A stretch of DNA of 11,613 nucleotides, taken from positions 1 to 11,613 of the forward strand of contig CAZIJU010000112.1 in assembly GCA_964539745.1 (NCBI GenBank), in the 5' to 3' direction. Positions 1 through 7,076 of this stretch are shown one piece after another. This DNA is from DSNY01 sp964539745 (GTDB lineage: Bacteria > Pseudomonadota > Gammaproteobacteria > Burkholderiales > Burkholderiaceae_F). The notes under the pieces are model-generated. The model was not told the origin of the DNA, ran no database searches, and saw nothing but the letters and a program-made list of their open reading frames with translations. Within the stretch, counting starts at the first letter, position 1. Each line of letters begins with the position of its first letter. The position numbers and the translations under genes were made by a program.

Positions 1-988
<988 letters not shown>

Positions 989-992
<4 letters not shown>

Positions 993-2080
993 GTGTACGG
1001 GATCAGTATCCGGAATTCCGTGCGTCCCGGCCGCGAATCCATCTCGATCGCGCCGTCGTTGTGCTGGATGAAGGTCTGCGCCAGCGTCAGTCCGAGCCCG
1101 CTGCCGCCGTCGCGTCCCGATACGAGCGGATAGAAGATGCGCTCCTTCAGGTCTTCCGGGATACCCGGGCCATTGTCGATCACATGCAAGGCCAATGCCA
1201 GGCGGTGCCGGTGGCGTGCGATCGTCACCTGCCGCGCGACCCGCGTGCGCAGCACGATCTCGGCGTCGCCTGCGGCGATTCGCGCCTCCAGCGCCTGCGC
1301 GGCGTTGCGAACGATGTTCAGCAGCGCCTGGATCAACTGCTCGCGGTCGCCGTGCACATCGGGCACCGACGCGTCGTAGTCGCGCCGCACGTCAAGTCCG
1401 CGCGGAAATTCGGCCAGGATCACCGCGCGCACGCGCTCGCACACCTCGTGGATGTTGACGGGGGCAACGACGCGCGGGTGCCGATGCGGCGCGAGCAGCC
1501 GGTCCACCAGCGATTGCAGGCGGTCGGCCTCGTCGATGATCACGCGCGTGTATTCGCGCTGGTCGGCCGAGCCCAGTTCGCCTTCCAGAAGCTGCGCCGC
1601 GCCGCGGATTCCGCCGAGCGGATTCTTGATTTCGTGCGCGAGACTGCGCAGCAGCTGCCGATTGGCCTCGGTCTGGTCGAGCTGATGCTCCTCGCGGGTG
1701 ACCTTCAACTGCTGCTCGATCTCCGCGAGCTCGAGCGCGAGCGGAGTCTCTGCCGCGTATAGCGCCGAGGCGACCGTCTGCACCGGCAGCGGCTCGCGGT
1801 GCGGCCGCCGCACTGAAAGAATCTGGCGTCGGACGCCAAGCTCGTTGGCGCGCGCGTCGGCGAACATCTTTTCGACCTCGCCCTCTTCGGCGAAGAGCCG
1901 CGCCGCGCGGAGGCCGACCAGGCCGCGGCGCGACAGATCGAACAACTGCTCGGCCGCCTGGTTCGCGTAGGCGATCGCGCCGTCGGCACCGACGATCAAC
2001 ACCGCGGTCGCGAGCAGGTCCAGTCCCGCGTAGCGTGCGGGTCCGTCGAGTGCGGCGGGGGCGACGTCGAACCAGCTCAT
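989..2080 (-). CDS. glnL: Nitrogen regulation sensor histidine kinase NtrB (NR(II))
   Basis: This is a cytoplasmic two-component kinase/phosphatase acting on NtrC, in the family normally controlled by PII protein. It has 363 residues and no membrane segment. An N-terminal PAS-like domain (about 17-110) precedes the H-box LAHEIKNPLGG with phospho-acceptor H149. The N-box NIVRNAAQAL (255-264), G1 box DNGPGIP (302-308) and G2 box GSGLGL (326-331) follow, and the protein ends in a typical HATPase fold. The reading frame stays open upstream into the DUF4124 gene, but MSWFDV at 2080 is the sensible start: the PAS homology begins shortly after it and the upstream residues are low-complexity Arg/Ala. 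The site has no clear Shine-Dalgarno. Its stop overlaps the glnG start by 4 bp. The gap to the upstream gene is 55 bp and holds a GC-rich hairpin. Confidence 0.95.
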
Positions 2081-2110
2081 CGAGCCGGCTTCGGCAAGGC
2101 GTTGCTGAAG

Positions 2111-2129
2111 GCGCCGCGGCGGGCGGCGC
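2111..2129 (-). other. GC-rich hairpin between the DUF4124 gene and glnL
   Basis: A perfect 7-bp inverted repeat (GCGCCGC / GCGGCGC, 2111-2117 and 2123-2129) encloses a 5-nt loop. It sits in the 55-bp gap between the DUF4124 stop (2136) and the glnL start (2080). No U-run follows on the minus strand, so it is not a standard intrinsic terminator. It could stabilise the upstream mRNA, reduce read-through, or be a chance product of GC-rich sequence. Confidence 0.4.
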
Positions 2130-2135
2130 GTGGCG

Positions 2136-2648
2136 CTACTGGCGTAGCAGCGCGAGTTCCCGCTGCAGCGAAGCGACGTTGTTCTCGCTGCGTCGGATCT
2201 CCTCCTGCAGCCGCTGCACGCGCTCCTGATAGCGCGCGAAGTTGCGTGTCTCGTCGCCGCGGCGTTCCGGCTCGCCGTTGTTGAACTCGGCGCGCAGCCG
2301 GTCGAGCTTGTCCTGCTCGATGCGCAGTTCCTCTTCGAGGATGCGCCGGCGGTCGTTGTCGCGCGAGCGCTGGGTATCGCCGTCCACACGCGGGAAGTTC
2401 GCCGGCGTCGCTGTGCGCACCTCGTTCGCCGACGGGCTGCCGTTCGGCCGGGCCGGCAGTTTCGGCGCCGGCACCGTCAGGATCGGCTGCACGTCGACTT
2501 TCTTGCAGCCCTTCGGCGCACCCACGTTCTGGTAGGTCTTGCGGCCCTGCTCGTCGACGCACACGTAGATGTCCGACTGCGCCAGCGCGCCGGCCGGCAT
2601 CGCCGCCGTGCACGACACGCTCAGTAGAAACAGCAAGCTGCGCCGCAT
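2136..2648 (-). CDS. DUF4124 domain-containing secreted protein with C-terminal coiled coil
   Basis: This is a 170-residue protein of unknown function. It opens with a Sec-type signal peptide: basic MRR, a hydrophobic stretch LLFLLSVSC, and probable cleavage after A21-L22-A23. A short DUF4124-type module follows (about 26-55), with IYVCVDEQGRKTYQN and two cysteines, C30 and C48, that could form a disulfide in the periplasm. Residues 56-90 are rich in Pro and Ala, and about 101-169 is a charged heptad-like helix predicted by eye to be coiled coil. A longer start at 2696 is open, but the one at 2648 puts the signal peptide at the N-terminus. The gene lies between the glnA terminator and glnL, on the same strand, so it is probably the first gene of the glnLG transcript. 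Family assignment is fairly sure; the role is not known. Confidence 0.85.
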   Translation of the reverse strand: MRRSLLFLLSVSCTAAMPAGALAQSDIYVCVDEQGRKTYQNVGAPKGCKKVDVQPILTVPAPKLPARPNGSPSANEVRTATPANFPRVDGDTQRSRDNDRRRILEEELRIEQDKLDRLRAEFNNGEPERRGDETRNFARYQERVQRLQEEIRRSENNVASLQRELALLRQ

Positions 2649-2784
2649 TCCCGTACCCGGAGCCGGATGAACGGCGCGAAGTGTACGGCAGCCCACTTGC
2701 GTTCAACATCCCGTATGCTGGCGCAATGCCCGTTTTTTCCGGGGCTGTAGTCGTTTCCATCGCCTCGCCTGCGCGCGGCAAGCG

Positions 2785-2809
2785 AAAAAGGGGCGGTCGC
2801 GCCGCCCCT
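2785..2809 (-). terminator. Rho-independent terminator after glnA
   Basis: Read on the minus strand, an 8-bp perfect GC-rich stem (AGGGGCGG / CCGCCCCT) with a 5-nt loop is followed directly by a run of five T. It begins 22 bp past the glnA stop codon. It should end most glnA transcripts and separate high glnA expression from the DUF4124-glnLG genes, comparable with the terminator between glnA and glnL in enteric bacteria. Confidence 0.9.
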
Positions 2810-2831
2810 GTCGCGCGGGCGCCGCCACTCC

Positions 2832-4244
2832 TTACGCGGTGTAGTACATGTCGAACTCGACCGGATGGGTCGTCATCCGGAAGCGCGTGACCTCCTCCAT
2901 CTTCAGCGCGATGTAGGCATCGATCATGTCGTTGCTGAACACGCCGCCGCGCGTGAGGAACTCGCGATCGCGGTCAAGGCTTTCGAGCGCTTCGTCGAGC
3001 GACGCGCACGGATGCGGAATCTTGGCGGCCTCTTCCGGCTCGAGGTCGTACAGGTTCTTGTCCATCGGCTCGCCCGGATGGATCTTGTTTTGCACGCCGT
3101 CAAGCCCCGCCATCATCATCGCCGCGAACGCCAGGTACGGGTTCGCCGTGGGATCCGGGAAGCGCACCTCGACGCGGCGGCCCTTCGGATTCGACACGTA
3201 CGGAATCCGGCAGGCAGCGGATCGATTGCGCGCCGAGTACGCCAGGTTGATCGGCGCCTCGAAGCCAGGCACCAACCGCTTGTAGGAATTGGTGCCCGGG
3301 TTGGTGATCGCGTTCAGCGCCTTCGCGTGCTTGATGATGCCGCCGATGTAGTACAGCGCGAAGTCGGACAGCCCCGCGTAGCCGTTGCCTGCGAAAAGAT
3401 TCTGGCCGTCTTTCCAGATCGACTGGTGCACGTGCATGCCCGAGCCGTTGTCGCCGACCACCGGCTTCGGCATGAACGTCGCCGTCTTGCCGTAGCTCGC
3501 TGCGACGTTCCAGACGGTGTACTTCAGGATCTGCAGCCAGTCGGCGCGTTTGACCAGCGTATTGAACTTGGTGCCGATCTCGCACTGCCCGGGTGCGGCC
3601 ACCTCGTGGTGGTGCACCTCGACCTCCACGCCCTGCTGCTCGAGCAGCAGGCAAATCTCGGAGCGGATGTCCTGCAGCGAATCGACCGGCGGCACCGGAA
3701 AGTAGCCGCCCTTCACCGGCGGGCGATGCGCGAGGTTGCCGCCTTCGTAGTCGATGCCGCTCGACCACGGCGCCTCCTCGGACTTGATCTTGACGAAGCA
3801 GCCGGACATGTCGACGCTCCAGGTCACCGAATCGAAGATGAAGAATTCGGGCTCGGGACCGAAGTACGCGGTGTCGCCGATGCCGGTCGACTTCAGATAC
3901 GCCTCGGCGCGCTTGGCGATCGAGCGCGGGTCGCGGTCGTAGCCCTTGCCGGTCGACGGCTCGATCACGTCGCAGGTAATGATCAGCGTGTTTTCCTCGC
4001 GGAACGGGTCCATCCGGGCCGTGCCGGGATCGGGCATCAGCAGCATGTCGGACGCTTCGATGCCCTTCCAGCCGGCGATCGACGAGCCGTCAAACGCGTG
4101 GCCGTGCTCGAACTTGTCTTCGCCGAACGCCTTGGCTGGCACGCTGACGTGCTGCTCTTTGCCGCGGGTGTCGGTGAAACGCAGGTCAACGAATTTGACT
4201 TCGTTGTCTGTGAGCATCTTCATCACGTCTTTGGGCGTGCCCAT
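2832..4244 (-). CDS. glnA: Type I glutamine synthetase
   Basis: The enzyme joins ammonia to glutamate using ATP, the main route of nitrogen assimilation, as a cytoplasmic dodecamer. The 470 residues match the usual 468-471. Visible signatures are FDGSSIAGW (51-59), the metal/glutamate ligand region EPEFFIFD (E131, E133), HHHEVAAPGQCE with E214 and E222, and the ATP-region motif GDNGSGMHVHQS with H271. The adenylylation loop NLYDLEPEE holds Y399, the counterpart of the tyrosine modified by GlnE, so this is the type I-beta, adenylylation-controlled form. The ATG at 4244 is supported by a strong Shine-Dalgarno AGAGGAGA about 8 nt upstream; a longer open frame upstream runs through the leader and is not used. 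Transcription is expected from a sigma54 promoter with NtrC enhancers, and it ends at the terminator 22 bp downstream. Confidence 0.99.
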   Translation of the reverse strand: MGTPKDVMKMLTDNEVKFVDLRFTDTRGKEQHVSVPAKAFGEDKFEHGHAFDGSSIAGWKGIEASDMLLMPDPGTARMDPFREENTLIITCDVIEPSTGKGYDRDPRSIAKRAEAYLKSTGIGDTAYFGPEPEFFIFDSVTWSVDMSGCFVKIKSEEAPWSSGIDYEGGNLAHRPPVKGGYFPVPPVDSLQDIRSEICLLLEQQGVEVEVHHHEVAAPGQCEIGTKFNTLVKRADWLQILKYTVWNVAASYGKTATFMPKPVVGDNGSGMHVHQSIWKDGQNLFAGNGYAGLSDFALYYIGGIIKHAKALNAITNPGTNSYKRLVPGFEAPINLAYSARNRSAACRIPYVSNPKGRRVEVRFPDPTANPYLAFAAMMMAGLDGVQNKIHPGEPMDKNLYDLEPEEAAKIPHPCASLDEALESLDRDREFLTRGGVFSNDMIDAYIALKMEEVTRFRMTTHPVEFDMYYTA

Positions 4245-4251
4245 TGATCTT

Positions 4252-4259
4252 TCTCCTCT
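4252..4259 (-). promoter_or_regulatory. Strong ribosome binding site of glnA
   Basis: On the minus strand AGAGGAGA stands about 7-8 nt before the ATG at 4244. It is the best Shine-Dalgarno in the window and settles the glnA start against the longer open frame that extends upstream. Confidence 0.85.
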
Positions 4260-4287
4260 GATCGAGAGTGGTTGAAATCGCGCGTCC

Positions 4288-4311
4288 GACTGGCCAAGAG
4301 AAATTCCAGTC
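4288..4311 (-). other. Inverted repeat in the glnA mRNA leader
   Basis: GACTGG and CCAGTC (6 bp, 12-nt spacer) form a possible small hairpin in the predicted 73-nt untranslated leader of glnA, about 44 nt before the start codon. It lies just inside the predicted transcript start, so it could protect the 5' end. The stem is short and may be fortuitous. Confidence 0.3.
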
Positions 4312-4328
4312 GATCTTCCCTTGGGCCA

Positions 4329-4343
4329 GCAGAAAGCGTGCCG
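4329..4343 (-). promoter_or_regulatory. Sigma54-type (-24/-12) promoter of glnA
   Basis: On the minus strand CGGCACGCTTTCTGC matches the sigma54 consensus TGGCACG-N4-TTGC at 9 of its 11 fixed positions. It keeps the invariant GG and GC with exactly 10 nt between them, and is followed by T. The -24 pair is at 4341-4342 and the -12 pair at 4329-4330, which predicts a transcript start near 4317 and a 73-nt leader. Upstream NtrC-type palindromes and an IHF-like site in the expected order support the call. Confidence 0.75.
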
Positions 4344-4348
4344 ATGCC

Positions 4349-4385
4349 GCACTGCCGCGGTCCTTCCTCGCACCGCCCTTGTGCA
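4349..4385 (-). promoter_or_regulatory. Two weak NtrC-like sites close to the glnA promoter
   Basis: Two further 15-nt matches to GCACY-N5-RGTGC, each with one mismatch, lie at 4349-4363 (GCACT-N5-GGTCC) and 4370-4384 (GCACC-N5-TGTGC). Their centres are at about -39 and -60 from the predicted start. In E. coli, glnA has low-affinity NtrC sites in a similar promoter-proximal zone that limit expression. The resemblance is suggestive, but with one mismatch each, chance is possible. Confidence 0.35.
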
Positions 4386-4396
4386 TCAATGACTTA
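4384..4396 (-). promoter_or_regulatory. IHF-like binding site between enhancer and sigma54 promoter
   Basis: CATCAATGACTTA on the plus strand agrees with the IHF consensus WATCAANNNNTTR at every fixed position except the first W. Its centre is near -73, between the upstream NtrC palindromes and the -24 element, where an IHF bend would help an enhancer-bound activator reach the polymerase. Orientation is not meaningful for this function. Confidence 0.5.
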
Positions 4397-4444
4397 GCGC
4401 CCTCTGTCGGGTTCGGCGCTCAGTGGAGCCAGCGCGCCGGTTAT

Positions 4445-4461
4445 TGCCCTATTCTGGTGCA
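4445..4461. promoter_or_regulatory. NtrC-type binding site, promoter-proximal of the upstream pair
   Basis: TGCCCTATTCTGGTGCA fits the NtrC palindrome TGCACY-N5-RGTGCA with a single mismatch in the left arm; the right arm is perfect. Its centre (4453) is about 136 bp upstream of the predicted glnA transcript start and 40 bp from the second palindrome. It overlaps the hemW stop codon at 4449-4451. Confidence 0.6.
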
Positions 4462-5753
4462 GTATGCACCCAAATCGACGGTACCGCACCGTCTAGGTGC
4501 GTTGGCTCGGCGCGACTCGCTTGCGGCAGAAAAAGCGACTGCAGATCGCTGAGAAAGCGCCAGCCAAGTGGGGTTGGGGCGATGCGCCGATGGTCGCGCA
4601 CGATCAGCCCGCGCGATTCGGCGGCGCCCAGCGGCCGCTCGACCTGTGACAGCGCGAGCCCCGTGCGTTCCGTAAATAGTGTCGGCGCAAAACCCTCGCG
4701 CAGCCGCAGCGCATTGAGCATGAACTCGAAAGCCAGATCGGCGCGCCCGACTTCGGCGCTTTCCGCGACGAAGCAGCCTTGCTGCGCGTTCCGCAGGTAC
4801 GACGCCGGCTGCCGGAAACGGACCTGGCGGACCACCCGGTGCGGAAAGGACAGCTTGCTGTGCGCGCCCGCGCCGATGCCGAGGTAGTCGCCGAACTGCC
4901 AGTAATTGAGGTTGTGCCTGCAGCGGTGGCCGGCGCGCGCGTAGGCGGAGATCTCGTAGTGCTGGTAGCCCGCCTCAGCCGTTCGCGCTTCGATCCACTC
5001 GCCGATCGCAGCGACGGTGTCCTCGTCCGGCAGCTGCGGCGGGTACTTCGCGAAAACGGTGTTGGGTTCGAGCGTCAACTGGTACAGCGACAGGTGCGGC
5101 GGAGCGAATGACAACGCGCGCTCGATGTCGCGCTGCGCGGCTTCGAGCGTCTGCCCGGGCAGCGCATACATCAGGTCGACGTTGAAGTTGTCGAACGTGC
5201 GTTGCGCCAGTTCGACCGCCGCGATCGCCTGTGCCCTGTCGTGGATGCGACCGAGTCGTGCGAGCTGCGCGTCGTCGAACGACTGGACTCCGATCGACAG
5301 TCGGTTGACGCCTGCTGCGCGAAACGCGGAGAACTTCGCCGCCTCGAGCGCGCCCGGATTCGCCTCCAGCGTGATCTCGCAGTCGGCCTCAATCGGCAGC
5401 CGCGCTCGTACGTCCGACAGCAGCCGGTCGAGCCCCGCCGCCGACAGCAGACTCGGCGTGCCGCCGCCGATGAAGATGCTGACGATGCGCCGGCCCCAGA
5501 CGAGCGGAAGCGCCGCCTCCAGGTCGGCGCGCAACGCGGCGAGATAATCTCCCTCCGGAATCGCTTCGACGCCGCCGGCCTGCTCGTGCGAGTTGAAGTC
5601 GCAGTACGGACACTTGCGCACGCACCACGGCCAGTGCACGTACAGCGCGAGCGGCGGCAGGTTCGGCAGATTGAGCGCGCCAGGCCGCAGGAAGAAGGCG
5701 GCGACGTCGTTGGCGGCCGTCGGCGCAGCGGACACCACGGGGATCTTCACCAT
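4449..5753 (-). CDS. hemW: Radical SAM heme chaperone HemW
   Basis: HemW binds heme and delivers it to acceptor proteins; it was long annotated as oxygen-independent coproporphyrinogen III oxidase. The 434 residues carry the radical SAM cluster motif C44-x3-C48-x2-C51 in CVRKCPYCDFNSH. The fourth cysteine of true HemN (CxC) is replaced by F53, as is usual for HemW. A GGGTPSLL motif binds S-adenosylmethionine, and the HemW-specific HNLNYW motif is at 280-285. The start at 5753 overlaps the rdgB end by 7 bp (ATGGTGA), pointing to coupled translation; a longer open frame upstream is a shadow of rdgB. After the usual ending DLQSLFLP there is a tail of about 25 residues whose DNA contains the glnA enhancer sites. 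No U-rich terminator is visible behind it. Confidence 0.95.
   Translation of the reverse strand: MVKIPVVSAAPTAANDVAAFFLRPGALNLPNLPPLALYVHWPWCVRKCPYCDFNSHEQAGGVEAIPEGDYLAALRADLEAALPLVWGRRIVSIFIGGGTPSLLSAAGLDRLLSDVRARLPIEADCEITLEANPGALEAAKFSAFRAAGVNRLSIGVQSFDDAQLARLGRIHDRAQAIAAVELAQRTFDNFNVDLMYALPGQTLEAAQRDIERALSFAPPHLSLYQLTLEPNTVFAKYPPQLPDEDTVAAIGEWIEARTAEAGYQHYEISAYARAGHRCRHNLNYWQFGDYLGIGAGAHSKLSFPHRVVRQVRFRQPASYLRNAQQGCFVAESAEVGRADLAFEFMLNALRLREGFAPTLFTERTGLALSQVERPLGAAESRGLIVRDHRRIAPTPLGWRFLSDLQSLFLPQASRAEPTHLDGAVPSIWVHTAPE
4485..4501. promoter_or_regulatory. NtrC-type binding site, distal and perfect
   Basis: GCACC-GTCTA-GGTGC is a perfect match to the NtrC core palindrome GCACY-N5-RGTGC and is extended by one more complementary base on each side. 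It is centred about 176 bp upstream of the predicted glnA start and lies wholly inside the last codons of hemW. With the site 40 bp away it would form a paired enhancer, about four helical turns apart. Confidence 0.7.
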
Positions 5754-6343
5754 TCCCAGCAGACCTTCAGCTTGCGCGCGAGTTCGGCGAGCGCAGCCGC
5801 GCGATGGCTGATGCGATTCTTCTGCTCCGGTGCGAGTTCCGCCGCCGTCATTCCCAGGTCGCGCAGCCAGAACAGCGGGTCGTAGCCGAAGCCGTTGCCG
5901 CCGCGCGGCGCATCGATCAATTCGCCGTACCAGCGTGCATCCGCGATCAAGGGTTCCGGGTCGTTCGCGCTGCGTACCGCCACCAGCACGCAGGTGTAAT
6001 GCGCGCGCCGGTCGGCCATGCCGGCGAGGCGCCGCAGCAGCTCCGCGTTGTTGTCGGCGTCGGTGGCAGCCTCGCCCGCGAAGCGTGCCGACCGCACACC
6101 CGGCTCGCCACCAAGCGCCGAACAACACAGCCCCGAGTCGTCGGCAAGCGCCGGCAACCCGCTCGCAGCGGCCGCGTGCCGCGCCTTCGCCAACGCATTC
6201 TCGACGAACGTGACGTGCGGCTCCTCGGGCGAGCGGATGCCGAGCGCGCCCTGTGCGATCGCTTCCGCACCAAGCGGCGCGAGCAAGGCGGCGAGCTCGC
6301 GCAGCTTGCCGCGGTTGTCGGAAGCGAGGACGAGGCGGCGCAT
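5747..6343 (-). CDS. rdgB: RdgB/HAM1 family non-canonical purine NTP pyrophosphatase
   Basis: The enzyme hydrolyses ITP, dITP and XTP to monophosphates, keeping deaminated purines out of DNA and RNA; it acts as a cytoplasmic dimer. The 198 residues match the family length of about 197. The nucleotide-binding SDNRGKL (S8, N10, K13), catalytic ADDSGL with D68 and D69, the C-terminal GGNGFGYDPLF, and the closing SHRAAALAEL are all present. The start ATG lies 10 bp after the rph stop, and the 3' end overlaps hemW by 7 bp, so it sits mid-operon. Nothing unusual is seen in the sequence. Confidence 0.96.
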   Translation of the reverse strand: MRRLVLASDNRGKLRELAALLAPLGAEAIAQGALGIRSPEEPHVTFVENALAKARHAAAASGLPALADDSGLCCSALGGEPGVRSARFAGEAATDADNNAELLRRLAGMADRRAHYTCVLVAVRSANDPEPLIADARWYGELIDAPRGGNGFGYDPLFWLRDLGMTAAELAPEQKNRISHRAAALAELARKLKVCWEW

Positions 6344-6353
6344 GGCGCCCGGC

Positions 6354-7076
6354 TCACGTGACGCCGAGCGCGGCCTTCTGGATCGCGATCAGACGCTCGA
6401 TGCCCGAGCGCGCCAGTGCCAGCATCGCATCCATGTCGCCCCGGGTGAACGGCGCGCCCTCGGCAGTTCCTTGCACTTCGACGTAGCCGCCGGCGCCGGT
6501 CATCACGACATTCATGTCGGTGTCGCAGCTCGAGTCCTCGGCGTAGTCGAGGTCGAGCAACGCCTCGGCACCGATCATGCCGACGGATACCGCGGCGACG
6601 AAATCGCGGACCGGAAGCCGATCGATCATGCCCTGGTCCTGCATCCAGCGCAGCGCGTCGTACGCGGCGACGAAGCCGCCGGTGATCGCCGCGGTGCGCG
6701 TTCCGCCGTCGGCCTGCAGAACGTCGCAGTCCAGGTGAATCGTTCGCTCGCCGATGGCCGCCAGGTCGACGACCGCGCGCAGGCTGCGGCCGATCAGCCG
6801 CTGGATCTCGAGCGTGCGGCCGCTCTGCCGGCCTTTGGCCGCCTCACGCTCGGTGCGCGTTGCCGTCGCGCGCGGCAGCATGCCGTATTCGGCCGTGAGC
6901 CAGCCTTCGCCGCGCCCCTTCAGGAATCCCGGCACGCCGGGAAGCACCGACGCGGTACACAGCACGCGCGTATCGCCGAACTCGACGAGCACCGAGCCTT
7001 CGGCATGGTGCGTATAGCCGCGCGTCAGCACCACTCGCCGCAGCTCGTCCGGGCGGCGTCCACAGGCGCGAATCAT
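6354..7076 (-). CDS. rph: Ribonuclease PH
   Basis: RNase PH is a phosphorolytic 3'-to-5' exoribonuclease that trims tRNA 3' ends and releases nucleoside diphosphates. The 240 residues are close to the E. coli length of 238. Conserved blocks are GEGWLTAEYGMLPRAT (56-71), the RTLEIQRLIGRSLRAV helix (87-102), DCDVLQADGGTRTAA with the phosphate-binding GGTRT, and the metal-binding DLDYAEDSSCDTDMN (D176, D181, D187). The ATG at 7076 overlaps the phosphatase stop by 4 bp (ATGA), and AAGG lies just upstream; the frame is open further upstream but that part is out-of-frame phosphatase sequence. The enzyme appears intact, without the frameshift known from E. coli K-12. Confidence 0.97.
   Translation of the reverse strand: MIRACGRRPDELRRVVLTRGYTHHAEGSVLVEFGDTRVLCTASVLPGVPGFLKGRGEGWLTAEYGMLPRATATRTEREAAKGRQSGRTLEIQRLIGRSLRAVVDLAAIGERTIHLDCDVLQADGGTRTAAITGGFVAAYDALRWMQDQGMIDRLPVRDFVAAVSVGMIGAEALLDLDYAEDSSCDTDMNVVMTGAGGYVEVQGTAEGAPFTRGDMDAMLALARSGIERLIAIQKAALGVT

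Noticed and set aside
2680..2706. TTGAAC and TACACT on the minus strand as a sigma70 promoter for DUF4124-glnLG
   Set aside because: The spacer is only 15 bp and the -10 match is 4 of 6. A promoter after the glnA terminator is plausible, but this one is too weak to list.
2865..4247. A 460-codon open frame antisense to almost the whole of glnA
   Set aside because: It mirrors the GC-rich codon pattern of glnA, is dominated by Arg, Val, Ala and His, shows no recognisable domain, and ends just past the glnA start. It is a composition artefact.
4295..4310. A second sigma54-like sequence, TGGAAT...TTGG, on the minus strand
   Set aside because: Spacing after GG fits, but the essential GC of the -12 element is GG here. 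The element at 4329-4343 keeps both invariant pairs.
4396..4420. Inverted repeat AGCGCC...GGCGCT as a hemW terminator
   Set aside because: It has a 6-bp stem, a 13-nt loop and no T-run on the minus strand, so it cannot be told from chance.
4456..4470. GGTGC-AGTAT-GCACC inverted repeat next to the hemW stop
   Set aside because: The arms are in the opposite order to an NtrC site and it has no T-run, so it is neither a clear third enhancer site nor a terminator.
4449..5753. Annotation as oxygen-independent coproporphyrinogen III oxidase (HemN)
   Set aside because: The fourth motif cysteine of HemN is phenylalanine here (CDF) and the HNLNYW motif is present, which marks the HemW heme chaperone.
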